A DNA stretch of 40,314 nucleotides from Chloroflexota bacterium (GTDB lineage Bacteria; Chloroflexota; Anaerolineae; Aggregatilineales; Phototrophicaceae): positions 1 through 40,314 of the forward strand of contig WTGN01000038.1 in the NCBI GenBank assembly GCA_011523545.1, read 5' to 3'. This document shows positions 7,732-15,887 of the stretch, in pieces (position 1 is the stretch's first letter; each line of letters starts with the position of its first letter). A model generated the notes under the pieces. That model searched no databases. It saw nothing but the letters and a program-made list of their open reading frames with translations, and was not told the DNA's origin. The translations under genes and the position numbers were made by a program.

Positions 7732-8637
7732 TTACCAGCCGCGCTTGCCCAGGATGACCTCGTCCGGCGTGACGTTGATGCCGACCATGGCCTCGCCCAG
7801 GTTGCGGCTCACATCAGCCAGGATTGCCGCATCGTTGAAGTGCGTCACCGCTTTGACGATCGCGCGGGCGCGTTTTGCCGGTTCCCCGCTCTTGAAGATG
7901 CCGCTGCCGACGAAGACGCCATCGACGCCCAACTGCATCATCAGCGCTGCGTCCGCCGGCGTTGCGACGCCGCCCGCGGCAAAGTTCACGACTGGCAGAC
8001 GCCCCAGCTCGGCCGTCTCTTTCAGCAGATGATAGGGCGCGCGGATCTCCTTGGCGTAGGTGTAGAGTTCGTCGTCGGCCAGGCAGCTGATGCGCCGGAT
8101 CTCGCCATTGACGGCGCGCGCGTGACGAACCGCTTCGACGACATCGCCGGTGCCGGCTTCGCCTTTGGTGCGCATCATGGCGGCGCCTTCGTTGATCCGG
8201 CGCAGGGCCTCGCCCAGGTTGCGGCAGCCACAGACGAAGGGCACCGAGAACTTCCACTTGTTAATATGGTGCTCTTCATCCGCGGGCGTCAAGACTTCGC
8301 TTTCATCGATATAGTCGACGCCGAGCGCTTCCAGTATCTGGGCTTCGACGAAGTGGCCGATGCGCGCCTTCGCCATCACCGGGATGGAGACGGCATTGAT
8401 GATGCCGTCGATCATATCGGGGTCGCTCATTCTGGCGACGCCGCCGTGCGCGCGGATATCGGCCGGCACGCGTTCAAGCGCCATGACGGCGACCGCGCCG
8501 GCATCTTCCGCGATCCGCGCTTGCTCCGGCGTGACGACATCCATAATCACGCCGCCCTTCAACATTTGCGCCAATCCGCGTTTGACCGCCTCCGTGCCCT
8601 TTTCATTTTGATTAAGCTGATGACCATTCGTCGCCAT
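7732..8637 (-). CDS. pdxS: Pyridoxal 5'-phosphate synthase lyase subunit PdxS
   Basis: A 301-aa member of the highly conserved PdxS/SNZ family. It makes PLP from ribose 5-phosphate, glyceraldehyde 3-phosphate and ammonia. Clear motifs are [36 protein letters not shown], the lysine in [14 protein letters not shown], and the second lysine region [18 protein letters not shown]. The ATG at 8637 has a GAGGT ribosome site, and a longer in-frame ORF to 8766 adds an unrelated N-terminus, so 8637 is used. The glutaminase partner PdxT, often adjacent, is not in this window. The DSD-like PLP enzyme follows after 94 nt. The next gene upstream is divergent. Confidence 0.96.
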   Translation of the reverse strand: MATNGHQLNQNEKGTEAVKRGLAQMLKGGVIMDVVTPEQARIAEDAGAVAVMALERVPADIRAHGGVARMSDPDMIDGIINAVSIPVMAKARIGHFVEAQILEALGVDYIDESEVLTPADEEHHINKWKFSVPFVCGCRNLGEALRRINEGAAMMRTKGEAGTGDVVEAVRHARAVNGEIRRISCLADDELYTYAKEIRAPYHLLKETAELGRLPVVNFAAGGVATPADAALMMQLGVDGVFVGSGIFKSGEPAKRARAIVKAVTHFNDAAILADVSRNLGEAMVGINVTPDEVILGKRGW

Positions 8638-8755
8638 GCCCAGACCTCGTTTCTTCCTGAATGCATCTGCCGCTAATCTTAGAGCAAGCGGGGCAGCATC
8701 CGTATGTCCAATGCAGTCCATTGATAGCACCAGTCGCGCGTATGCGCCAGCGCTG

Positions 8756-8785
8756 TTGACCGGCAAAGCCGGCGGGCGCTAAACT
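8756..8785 (+). promoter_or_regulatory. Putative sigma70 promoter for the GNAT gene at 8817
   Basis: TTGACC (8756-8761), an 18-nt spacer and TAAACT (8780-8785). The expected transcript start near 8792 is about 25 nt before the ATG at 8817, with AAGGAG near 8798-8803. It lies in the divergent gap between pdxS and the GNAT gene. Confidence 0.5.
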
Positions 8786-8816
8786 AGGGGCGGTATCAAG
8801 GAGCGAGAACGCGCGA

Positions 8817-9452
8817 ATGGCTAGGGATAGCATCCGAATCGAAACCATCAAGCCGCGCTACGCCAGCGCGCTGGAGCAATTGCAGCGCGACTGCTTCCCG
8901 ACGCTGGGCGCGGCTGAGCTCATGCGCGCGGAGCATTTTCTCAATCATTGCCGCCTGTTCCCCGAGGGCAACTTCGTCGCCTTGCATCAAAATCGTGTGA
9001 TTGGCTTGGGCTCCGGCTTTCTGATTGACTTTGATTTCGAACATGCCCAGCACAGTTTTCAGGAGATCATCGCAGGCGGCTTTTACAGCAATCACGACCC
9101 GAACGGCGATTGGTATTATGGCGGCGACATCAGCGTGCATCCGGCTTATCGCAGGCGCGGCGTGGGGTCTTTGCTATACGAGGCGCGCAAAGATATCGTC
9201 AAGGACATGAATCGGCACGGGATTGTCGCCGGCGGCTTGATCCCCGGCTTCGCTGACTACAAGGCGCGCATGACTCCGCGCCAGTACGTGGATCAGGTGG
9301 TCGCGGGCGAGCTCTATGACAGCACCTTGTCCTTTCAGCTGGGGCGGGGTTTTGCAGTGCGCGGCCTGCTGGAAGATTACATCGAAGACGACGCCTCGGA
9401 CAACTGGGCGACGCTTATCGTTTGGCTGAATCCCAGTTATCGAGCGGACTGA
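8817..9452 (+). CDS. GNAT-family N-acetyltransferase (paralogue 1)
   Basis: A 211-aa acetyltransferase that uses acetyl-CoA to acetylate an amine. Motif A, the pyrophosphate-binding part, is ISVHPAYRRRGVGSLLYEAR near residues 105-124. The C-terminal part, with GGLIPGFADYKARMTPRQYV and a terminal LIVWLNPSY strand, resembles the acetyltransferase half of proteins in which a GNAT domain is fused to a carbon-nitrogen hydrolase. Here it stands alone. Two paralogues at 15888 and 16875 share this C-terminal layout, and a free-standing carbon-nitrogen hydrolase lies at 18796. The gene stands between divergent pdxS and a convergent VanZ-like gene. A polyamine or related amine substrate is suggested only by the neighbourhood. 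Confidence 0.82.
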   Translation: MARDSIRIETIKPRYASALEQLQRDCFPTLGAAELMRAEHFLNHCRLFPEGNFVALHQNRVIGLGSGFLIDFDFEHAQHSFQEIIAGGFYSNHDPNGDWYYGGDISVHPAYRRRGVGSLLYEARKDIVKDMNRHGIVAGGLIPGFADYKARMTPRQYVDQVVAGELYDSTLSFQLGRGFAVRGLLEDYIEDDASDNWATLIVWLNPSYRAD

Positions 9453-9490
9453 GAATCCAGCGGCGCCTTCAGCGCAGGTGAGAAAAAACG

Positions 9491-9895
9491 CTACAGATAA
9501 CGCCGCCAAATGAGGCGCGCCGCCGCCAGCGTCCCGGCAGCATTGGCCAGCAAGTCAATCCAGGAGGCGTGGCGGTCCAGCGTCAAGGTCTGCAAAGATT
9601 CGGTCAAAATGCCGAGCGCTAGGGCGATGATGACGGCGATAATCAGGCTCGTCCGCGCCGCGAATGCGCCGTTTAAAGCCCAGAACCACCCGACACAGGT
9701 CAGCGCGAATGCCAGAAGATGCAAGGCGCTGAAGAAGATTTCGCGCTGAAGCGAGCTATCGCCCTGCGGCAGGCCGAGATCAATGACGGGATCCGCTTCC
9801 GGCTGCAGCAAGAGCAAGGTCAGCAACAGCGTCCAGCCGATGGCCAAGGCCCAACGCGCCGCCGTCATTTGAGTGATGTGACGAAGCCGATCCAT
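9491..9895 (-). CDS. VanZ-like membrane protein
   Basis: A 134-aa protein with about four hydrophobic segments: residues 15-31, 55-75, 80-97 and a C-terminal one around 115-130. The pattern FSALHLLAFALTCVGWFWAL followed by ILTESLQTLTLDRHASWIDL and ANAAGTLAA is characteristic of the VanZ family (E-x2-Q plus D-x3-N-x2-G). VanZ proteins are small inner-membrane proteins; the name comes from teicoplanin resistance, but most homologues have no known function. It is the last gene on the minus strand below the polyamine transporter, 94 nt after the small unknown gene, and converges on the GNAT gene. Confidence 0.8.
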   Translation of the reverse strand: MDRLRHITQMTAARWALAIGWTLLLTLLLLQPEADPVIDLGLPQGDSSLQREIFFSALHLLAFALTCVGWFWALNGAFAARTSLIIAVIIALALGILTESLQTLTLDRHASWIDLLANAAGTLAAARLIWRRYL

Positions 9896-9989
9896 CCAAG
9901 CGCCAACTTGATACGCTGGTCAACAGGTGTGAGCGTAGCAGCGATTGGCCTACGCGGTCAAGCCGGTTGAATAGAGCGCAGCGCAGTCG

Positions 9990-10340
9990 TCAGCTTCGCT
10001 CGCGCTGAACCAGATCCAGCAGGTACTCGAGCATCGTCCTGAGGTCCATACCAAAGGCGAATTCGCGCGCGTCGAGAATGACGCGCGGGCAAACCCGGCT
10101 TTCCAGCTCGGCGAAGAGCTCGCGGGCAGTCTCCATATCGTCGGCGCTCATTTCCGGCTGGAGCAAGAGGAAGGCGAGGATGTCGGCGGCCGTCTGCGAT
10201 TGACCGAGCGCGGCGCAGTCTTCGGCGAGTGAGAGCATGCCTGAATACAGCGTCCGCTTCTGCGCTGCTGTGGGCGCTCCAGTAATACCGAGTGACGATT
10301 CTATCAGTTGAGAACGGCCGCTGAGAACAATCTGCGCCAT
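9990..10340 (-). CDS. Hypothetical protein, 116 aa, helical
   Basis: I do not recognise this family. The 116-aa product looks all-alpha and soluble, with TPR-like spacing in the middle (SLAEDCAALGQSQTAADILA, then a second helix pair from MSADDMETARELFAELESR) and a C-terminal LRTMLEYLLDLVQRERS helix. There is no signal peptide or membrane segment. It starts only 7 nt after the stop of the reductive-dehalogenase-like gene, so the two are probably co-translated and this could be an accessory protein. That role is inferred from spacing only. Confidence 0.6.
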   Translation of the reverse strand: MAQIVLSGRSQLIESSLGITGAPTAAQKRTLYSGMLSLAEDCAALGQSQTAADILAFLLLQPEMSADDMETARELFAELESRVCPRVILDAREFAFGMDLRTMLEYLLDLVQRERS

Positions 10341-10347
10341 TGACGGC

Positions 10348-11607
10348 TTAACCTTGGGCGCCCCGCCACCACCAGCCGGCGGTTTTGCGCTCGCCGTATT
10401 TCAGCTTGCCATCCAGCCAGAGGGCCAGACGCCGCCAGCGGTTGCTCAACATCCAGCGCAAGAGCCGATTGAAGCGCTTGCTGAAGTCTTTGTTATAGGG
10501 GCACACGCGGATGCAGATGGAGCAGTCGGTGCCCTGGTTCACCCAGAACTTGAAACACTGCTTGGCGTTGATGGTCCATTTTTTAACGCCTTTGAGATGG
10601 GAAATGCCATCGTGTATCTCGAACTTCGGCGCGTCAAACGGGATTGCTTTGACCGGGCAGCCATTGCTGCAGCGCCGGCACATATTGCAAGTCTCGGTGA
10701 CGCCGAAGTCGATCGGCTCATCGGCGATCAGGGGCAGGTCGGTGAAGATCTTGGCGATGCGCACGCGCGGGCCGAACTCAGGCGTGATGATGAGGCCGTG
10801 CCGCCCGTATTGTCCCAGACCGGCTTGAATCGCCAGCGGAATCGAGAGGGCCGTGTCATTGAGGCTGGCGACCGCTCGATAACCCAGGTTGCGAATATAC
10901 TGTGTGACCGACAGAACGGAAATGATATCGCGGCTGTATCCCTGCCCGGTGGCGGCGCCGCTCAAGGCCGAGGGCACCGTCTTTATCGTCTCGTGATCCA
11001 TCTCGTTGACGATCACGACCACGTGGCTGAGATCCGGCGGCAGGTCCATCTCCTTGTCGGTCAGCTTTTGCCGGCTGTAATTGTGGGTATAAACCCAGCG
11101 CTCGTCAAACTCGCAGATGCCAATGGCGTCAGCGCCGAGAAAGCGGCCCGCGCGCTTGACCTCGGCCGTATTCTCTTCGGCGGTGGCAGTCGTTTTGCGG
11201 GCCGCGCCTTCGCGGAACATGGTGTAGGTATCGAGGAAGCCTTCTTTGCGATCCTGCGACGTCTCCAGCAGATCGGCGGTGAAATCGGCGATATACCAGG
11301 CGGCGTTGCGAAGGGCGTAATCGCGGTGTTGGAATCCCTCAACCTTGCGAAAAGATGCCAGGTCGGTGTAGTAAGATTCGAAGAACTTACGCGCGCGCTC
11401 CGAGCGCACCTCGTCATCCCAGACCGCCCGATTGAACATATCGTATTTTTGATTGAAACGCTCGAACTCGGCCGTGACTTCAAAGCCGGTTTTGGCGTCC
11501 ACCGGCTTGGCGCGGGCGCGGTTCACTGCGGGCGAGGGTTTTTCAGGCGCGCTAACCACCATGTGATACAGGCCGATCATTGTCGGGCGGTAAACGAATA
11601 CTAGCAT
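10348..11607 (-). CDS. Reductive-dehalogenase-like (RdhA-type) Fe-S protein, no Tat signal
   Basis: A 419-aa protein with the two ferredoxin-type clusters of reductive dehalogenases. The first is C-x2-C-x2-C-x3-CP (CNMCRRCSNGCP, about residues 306-317). The second is C-x10-C-x2-C-x3-CP, at about residues 350-371. Upstream is the family block GLGQYGRHGLIITPEFGPRV, in the corrinoid-binding catalytic domain also shared with epoxyqueuosine reductase. The N-terminus has no twin-arginine motif or hydrophobic leader, and no RdhB-like anchor gene is nearby, so it is probably cytoplasmic. It starts 57 nt after potA on the same strand. The substrate is unknown; a corrinoid cofactor is expected from the family but not shown by the sequence. 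Confidence 0.8.
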   Translation of the reverse strand: MLVFVYRPTMIGLYHMVVSAPEKPSPAVNRARAKPVDAKTGFEVTAEFERFNQKYDMFNRAVWDDEVRSERARKFFESYYTDLASFRKVEGFQHRDYALRNAAWYIADFTADLLETSQDRKEGFLDTYTMFREGAARKTTATAEENTAEVKRAGRFLGADAIGICEFDERWVYTHNYSRQKLTDKEMDLPPDLSHVVVIVNEMDHETIKTVPSALSGAATGQGYSRDIISVLSVTQYIRNLGYRAVASLNDTALSIPLAIQAGLGQYGRHGLIITPEFGPRVRIAKIFTDLPLIADEPIDFGVTETCNMCRRCSNGCPVKAIPFDAPKFEIHDGISHLKGVKKWTINAKQCFKFWVNQGTDCSICIRVCPYNKDFSKRFNRLLRWMLSNRWRRLALWLDGKLKYGERKTAGWWWRGAQG

Positions 11608-11664
11608 ATCTCGCCGTCAATGGCGAAGGAATGGGGCTGTGCTCGGCAACCTGGCGCGGCAGTT

Positions 11665-12783
11665 TCAGATATCGAGGACGGTGGCGCTTGAATTGTGCCA
11701 ATAGACTGTGACCGCTTGCCCAAGCGCGATGCCGCTGCTGTCCAACTCGCTGATATTCTGAACGCGGACGACCAATTCGGTGGCCTCTCCGATTTGCAGG
11801 GTGTAGCGCGTGTCGGTGCCGATGTACTGGCTGTCGATCAACAGGGCGTCAAGCACCGTGTACTCGCTGGGATCGATTTCTTCGCCGCCCGTTTCGGCGA
11901 TGGTTGCGATGCCGATGCGCTCGGGGCGAATGGCCAACCGGACCTGGCCGGAGGACCGACTTAGCGCCTCTGAAAGTTGCGCCCTAATGACGGTGCCGTC
12001 GGCCAGTTTAACTCTGCCAAAGCCATCCGGACCGCGCTCAAGCAATTCGCCGGCGATGAAATTCGTCTCGCCTATGAAGTCGGCGACGAAAACTGACTCC
12101 GGGCGCTCGTAGATCTGCCGCGGACTGCCGATTTGCAGCATCTTTCCTTCATTCATCACGGCGATGCGATCGGCCATGGTGATCGCTTCTTCCTGATCAT
12201 GGGTCACATAAATGAAGGTGATGCCGACATCGCGCTGCAAGGCCTTCAGTTCGTATTGCATGTTCTTGCGCAGCTTGAGATCGAGCGCGCCCAGGGGTTC
12301 ATCCAGCAGGAGCACGGCCGGTTTCTTGACCAGCGCGCGCGCCAATGCCACCCGCTGCTGCTGGCCGCCGGATAGCTGCCGCGGTTTGCGCTCGCCAACG
12401 CCCGGCAGCCGCACCATCTCCAGCGACTCAGCCGCCCGCGCCCGCGCCTCTTTCTTGTTGACGCCCTCCATCTCCAGGCCGAACATGATGTTCTGCTCGA
12501 CAGTTAAATGGGGGAAGAGGGCGTAATCTTGAAAGACAGTGTTCACCGGGCGGTGATAAGCGGGGATGCCTTCCATCGCGATGCCGCGAATAAGCACGCG
12601 CCCGGCGCTGGGCTGTTCGAAACCGGCGATCAGGCGCAGCGTCGTCGTCTTGCCGCAGCCGCTGGGGCCGAGCAGGGCGAAGAATTCGCCATCGGCCACC
12701 TGCACGCTGACCTTGTCGACCGCGCGCAGGCCCGAATCAAATTCCTTAACGATGTCTACCAGTTCGACATCGTAGGTGGCCAT
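11665..12783 (-). CDS. potA: Spermidine/putrescine-type ABC transporter ATPase (PotA-like)
   Basis: A 372-aa ATPase that powers polyamine import. The N-terminal nucleotide-binding domain has Walker A LLGPSGCGKTTTLRL near residues 39-53, Q-loop YALFPHLTVEQN, ABC signature LSGGQQQRVALARAL and Walker B VLLLDEPLGALD. A C-terminal TOBE domain, near residues 250-370, completes the PotA layout. The ATG at 12783 was chosen because the longer frame to 12870 runs through a dispersed repeat and gives an unnatural Gly/Arg-rich leader. The gene is separated from potD by a family A G-rich repeat whose end is about 10 nt from the start codon, so its translation may be set apart from potBCD. PotA, FbpC and CysA types overlap, but the adjacent PotB/C/D homologues decide the call. 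Confidence 0.9.
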   Translation of the reverse strand: MATYDVELVDIVKEFDSGLRAVDKVSVQVADGEFFALLGPSGCGKTTTLRLIAGFEQPSAGRVLIRGIAMEGIPAYHRPVNTVFQDYALFPHLTVEQNIMFGLEMEGVNKKEARARAAESLEMVRLPGVGERKPRQLSGGQQQRVALARALVKKPAVLLLDEPLGALDLKLRKNMQYELKALQRDVGITFIYVTHDQEEAITMADRIAVMNEGKMLQIGSPRQIYERPESVFVADFIGETNFIAGELLERGPDGFGRVKLADGTVIRAQLSEALSRSSGQVRLAIRPERIGIATIAETGGEEIDPSEYTVLDALLIDSQYIGTDTRYTLQIGEATELVVRVQNISELDSSGIALGQAVTVYWHNSSATVLDI

Positions 12784-12793
12784 GTGTAGAGCC

Positions 12794-12838
12794 AACCCCT
12801 CCCCCCGGCCCCCTCCCCGACGAGTCAGGGAGGGGGAG
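12794..12838 (-). repeat. Family A G-rich hairpin repeat, copy 2
   Basis: Read on the minus strand, a C-rich arm (12828-12838) pairs with a G-rich arm (12809-12818) around a 9-nt loop. The four G-tracts are the complements of 12815-12818, 12809-12813, 12801-12806 and 12796-12799, separated by A, CC and A. The element lies between potD and potA with its G-rich strand sense for potA, about 10 nt from the potA ATG. Confidence 0.88.
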
Positions 12839-12911
12839 CAGATGTGCGGGAGACATAAAGTCGCTTGCAAGCGCTCGCCCCCGCGGATTAGCGCGGCGGC
12901 GTGTGAATTCG

Positions 12912-13997
12912 CTACGCCCCGAGGAAGATGAGCAATTCATCCCAGGCGTTGTTGATCAACTCTTCGGCTTCGGCGCCCACATCAATGATCGCGAAGAGAT
13001 TCGCCACTTGCTCCGCCGGCGGGAAGATCGCGGGGTCATTCAGGATTTCTTCGTCAATGTAACCGGACTCGATTGATGCCTGGTTGGGCGAGGCGTACCA
13101 GATGTAATTGGTCAAGTCAGCGCCGACCTTGGCGTCCAGGATGTAATCAATGAAGACCATCGCCAGCTCCGGGTTGGGCGCGTCGACTGGGATCGAGAGG
13201 TTGTCAATCCAGACGTTGCTGCCTTCTTCCGGTATGGCATAGGCGTAATCATCGCATTCGCAATCCCATGAGATTTGCAGAATGTCGCCATTGTACTCGA
13301 CGGCGATATCGACATCGCCGCGCTCCAGCAAGACCTGGCCGTCGTCGGCCGCGACCGTAACGACATTGCCGCCTTTCTCGATCAGATAATCGCGGGCGGC
13401 GTTAATCTCATCGGCGTCGGTGGTGTTGGGGTCGTTGCCCAGGAAAAGGTGGGCGATGCCGAGCATGGTCTGCCTGTCGTCAAGCCAGGCGACGGGCCCG
13501 TCATGCTCCCAGACCTGGTCCCAGGAGCTGATGCCATCAGGGAAGACCTCCGTGCTGTAACCGACGCCCACAGTGCCCCATTGATATGGCAGCGAGTACA
13601 TGTTCTCGGGGTCGTAGGCGGCGCCCAGCAGATCGGGAATCACATTGGCGACATTGGGAATCATCGCCAGATCGAGCGGAATCAGCAGCATTTCTTCCGC
13701 CATGCGCTGGACGGTGCCGCCGCTCGGCACGATGATGTCATAACCCGGGTTGCCTTGCCGGATGCGCGCGAGCATCTGTTCGTTGCTCTCGTAAATGTCG
13801 TAATTGACCGACACGCCACAGGCTGCTTCGAAATTGGGCACGGTGTCTTCGGCGATGTACGTCGACCAATTGAAAATGCTCAAGGTCTGCCCTTCGTAGC
13901 CCTCGGGGCAGGTCCAGGGCTCGTGCTCCATATCTTGGGCGAAGGCCACCGGCGCCATCAAACAAATGATGCAGATTAACAGGGTTAAGTTTTTCAT
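12912..13997 (-). CDS. potD: Polyamine-binding periplasmic protein (PotD-like)
   Basis: A 361-aa extracytoplasmic solute-binding protein of the spermidine/putrescine family. A typical signal peptide, MKNLTLLICIICLMAPVAFA, is followed by QD, giving a likely signal peptidase I site near residue 20. Family motifs include LSIFNWSTYIAEDTVPNFE, YDIYESNEQMLARI, YDIIVPSGGTVQRM and the ligand-site stretch SLPYQWGTVGVGYS. The ATG at 13997 is preceded by a strong GGAGGAGAAC, so the longer frame to 14072 is rejected. It follows potC by 28 nt. PotD-type proteins deliver spermidine or putrescine to PotBC; the exact preference cannot be read by eye. Confidence 0.92.
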   Translation of the reverse strand: MKNLTLLICIICLMAPVAFAQDMEHEPWTCPEGYEGQTLSIFNWSTYIAEDTVPNFEAACGVSVNYDIYESNEQMLARIRQGNPGYDIIVPSGGTVQRMAEEMLLIPLDLAMIPNVANVIPDLLGAAYDPENMYSLPYQWGTVGVGYSTEVFPDGISSWDQVWEHDGPVAWLDDRQTMLGIAHLFLGNDPNTTDADEINAARDYLIEKGGNVVTVAADDGQVLLERGDVDIAVEYNGDILQISWDCECDDYAYAIPEEGSNVWIDNLSIPVDAPNPELAMVFIDYILDAKVGADLTNYIWYASPNQASIESGYIDEEILNDPAIFPPAEQVANLFAIIDVGAEAEELINNAWDELLIFLGA

Positions 13998-14025
13998 GGT
14001 GTTCTCCTCCATAAACTGAAATGAA

Positions 14026-14928
14026 CTAAGCGCGGGACGAGGTGCGCCCCTGCATGGCCAGGGAAATGCCAATTAATAGCGTACTCAAGACCATCATGAT
14101 TGTCGAGATGGCGTTGACTTCCGGCGTGACCGTCAGCTTCAGCAAGCCGTACACAAAGACGGGCAAGGTGGATGTGCCGACGCCCGAGGTGAAGAAGGTG
14201 ATGACGAAATCATCCAGCGACAGGGTGAATGCCAGCAGAGCGCCGGAAATGACGCCGGGCAGAATAAGCGGGAAGGTCACCCGCCAGAACGCGCGCCAGG
14301 GGTTTGCGCCCAGGTCCTTGGCCGCTTCCTCCAGCTGCGGGTCCATATCCGCCAGCCGCGCGCGCACCACGATGGCGACGTAGGATATGTTGAAGGTCAC
14401 GTGCGCCATGATGATGGTGTGAAAGCCGGGGAAGATGCGCTCGCCGCTGATGACGGCGATCCAGTCGAAAGCGACTTTGAAGAAGATGGCCAGGGAAATC
14501 GCCTGCGTGATCTCGGGGATGACCACCGGCAAGAAGAGCAGGCCGTCGATCAAGCCTTTGCCGGGGAAGCGACCGCGCGCCATCGCCAGCGCGATCATGG
14601 TTCCCAGCACGGTCGCGATGACGGTGGCGACCGTGCCTACGAACAGGCTGTTGCGAAAGGCGTTGAGCATGATCTCGGTGGAGAAAGCCCGTTCCGCGCC
14701 CATAACGTTGTTCAAGATGTTGTTGTACCACTTCAACGTGAAACCGGTGAAGGAGGCGACCGACCGGCTTTCGTTGAATGAAAAGAGCACGAGAATCAGA
14801 ATCGGCGCCCAGAGGAAAAAGTAGGTGAAAACCGGATTCAGCAAGAGCCCGGCTTGGCCGAGCCGACGCGTCATGCGGTTGCGCCTGATGGCCGATTCGT
14901 TGATGAGAAGCTGGCTTGTGGCGGCCAT
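14026..14928 (-). CDS. potC: Polyamine ABC transporter permease PotC-like
   Basis: A 300-aa inner-membrane permease of the BPD_transp_1 (MetI-like) fold with about six membrane spans, the first near residues 30-50. The cytoplasmic EAA loop that contacts the ATPase is EEAAKDLGANPWRAFWRVTF, near residues 196-215. The segment AFTLSLDDFVITFFTSG after it is a strong PotC/YdcV marker. The start codon lies 2 nt after the potB stop, so translation is probably coupled. PotC pairs with PotB to form the channel for polyamines delivered by PotD. Confidence 0.92.
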   Translation of the reverse strand: MAATSQLLINESAIRRNRMTRRLGQAGLLLNPVFTYFFLWAPILILVLFSFNESRSVASFTGFTLKWYNNILNNVMGAERAFSTEIMLNAFRNSLFVGTVATVIATVLGTMIALAMARGRFPGKGLIDGLLFLPVVIPEITQAISLAIFFKVAFDWIAVISGERIFPGFHTIIMAHVTFNISYVAIVVRARLADMDPQLEEAAKDLGANPWRAFWRVTFPLILPGVISGALLAFTLSLDDFVITFFTSGVGTSTLPVFVYGLLKLTVTPEVNAISTIMMVLSTLLIGISLAMQGRTSSRA

Positions 14929-14930
14929 GC

Positions 14931-15803
14931 TTATGCCCGGGCGTCACGCCGATTGGCGAAGACATAGACCAGCAGCGAGATCATCACCAGGGCCATCATC
15001 ACGATTGACAGCGCCGAGCCCAAGGGCATATTGCCCGAGCCGCCGAATTGCTTGTTGATCAGGTTGCCTATCATCAGCCCTTTGGTCCCGCCCAGCAGAT
15101 CAGGCGTGACAAAGGCGCCGACGGACGGGATGAACACCAGGGCGCAGCCGGCCAAAACGCCCGGCAAAGTCAACGGCAGGACGACGCGTAGAAAGGTGCG
15201 AACATCATTGGCGCCCAGGTCATGCGCCGCATCGACATAGCGGAAATTAAAGCGCTCGACCGAGGCGAATATCGGCAGCACCATGAAGGACAAGAATCCG
15301 TAGACCAGGCCCAACAGGACCGCGAACTGCGTATTCAGCAGCGACAGCGGCTCCCCGACCAAACCCAGACCGGTAAGAATGCCATTGATCGTGCCTTCTT
15401 CCCCCAGCAGGATGCGCCAGGCGTAGGTGCGGATAAGGAAGTTCGTCCAAAAGGGCAGAATCACCAGAAAAAGGGCGATCTGCTGCACGAGGCGGCGGCG
15501 GGTGGCGATGAAAAAGGCGAGCGGATAACCGACGAGCAGGCAGACGACCGTCGTCAGCGCCGCCAGCCCAATCGACCGCTGCAGGATGATGAAGAAGACG
15601 CCAAACGTGCGCTCGTAATGTTCGGGCGTGAAGGGCAGCTGCCCAACGCCGCCGCGCCCGCGCGTCATGAAGCTGACCACCAGCACAATCAGCAGCGGCA
15701 GCACGAAAAAAATGACCAGCCAGGCCACAGTCGGCAAAGCCAGGAGCGAACCATTTTGCTGCAGGCGGCGCAAGCGATCTGACATGAGTTGACGCTGCTT
15801 CAT
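14931..15803 (-). CDS. potB: Polyamine ABC transporter permease PotB-like
   Basis: A 290-aa permease with about six membrane spans. The first is near residues 23-43 (LPTVAWLVIFFVLPLLIVLV), and a conserved PFWTNFLIRTYAW region and an EAA-type loop (DAAHDLGANDVRTFLRVVLP) follow. These are PotB/PotH features. Starts at 15803 and 15785 (MSDRL) are both possible. A much longer frame to 16229 is antisense to a GNAT gene and is rejected. It is the first gene of a minus-strand unit potB-potC-potD-potA that may extend to the reductive-dehalogenase-like gene. The gene upstream is divergent across an AT-rich 84-nt gap. Confidence 0.92.
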   Translation of the reverse strand: MKQRQLMSDRLRRLQQNGSLLALPTVAWLVIFFVLPLLIVLVVSFMTRGRGGVGQLPFTPEHYERTFGVFFIILQRSIGLAALTTVVCLLVGYPLAFFIATRRRLVQQIALFLVILPFWTNFLIRTYAWRILLGEEGTINGILTGLGLVGEPLSLLNTQFAVLLGLVYGFLSFMVLPIFASVERFNFRYVDAAHDLGANDVRTFLRVVLPLTLPGVLAGCALVFIPSVGAFVTPDLLGGTKGLMIGNLINKQFGGSGNMPLGSALSIVMMALVMISLLVYVFANRRDARA

Positions 15804-15887
15804 CGGCGATGACTTGCCATAGTCTAAATAACGATAATAACGTATCTTAGGGGCAAGCGCCACGCTTCCGGCAGGGAGGGCGACATC
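15804..15887. promoter_or_regulatory. Divergent AT-rich promoter region between potB and GNAT2
   Basis: The only gap between the minus-strand pot unit and the plus-strand GNAT/amine-oxidase unit. It is AT-rich at 15820-15850. On the plus strand TTGCCA (15814-15819) is followed about 18 nt later by TAACGT; on the minus strand TTGCCC (complement of 15850-15855) could serve potB. The -10 boxes are ambiguous. Shared regulation of uptake and breakdown from this gap is an inference. Confidence 0.4.

Noticed and set aside
6660..8676. Two long plus-strand frames (6660-7664 and 7639-8676)
   Set aside because: They are antisense shadows of the D-serine-dehydratase-like gene and of pdxS, both strongly conserved on the minus strand.
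10354..11604. A 416-codon open frame on the plus strand
   Set aside because: It is the exact antisense of the reductive-dehalogenase-like gene, has no family motif, and its Ala/Gly/Asp/Arg-rich product is typical of GC-rich antisense frames.
12784..12870. N-terminal extension of potA
   Set aside because: The frame only runs through the family A repeat and yields a Gly/Arg-rich leader absent from PotA proteins.
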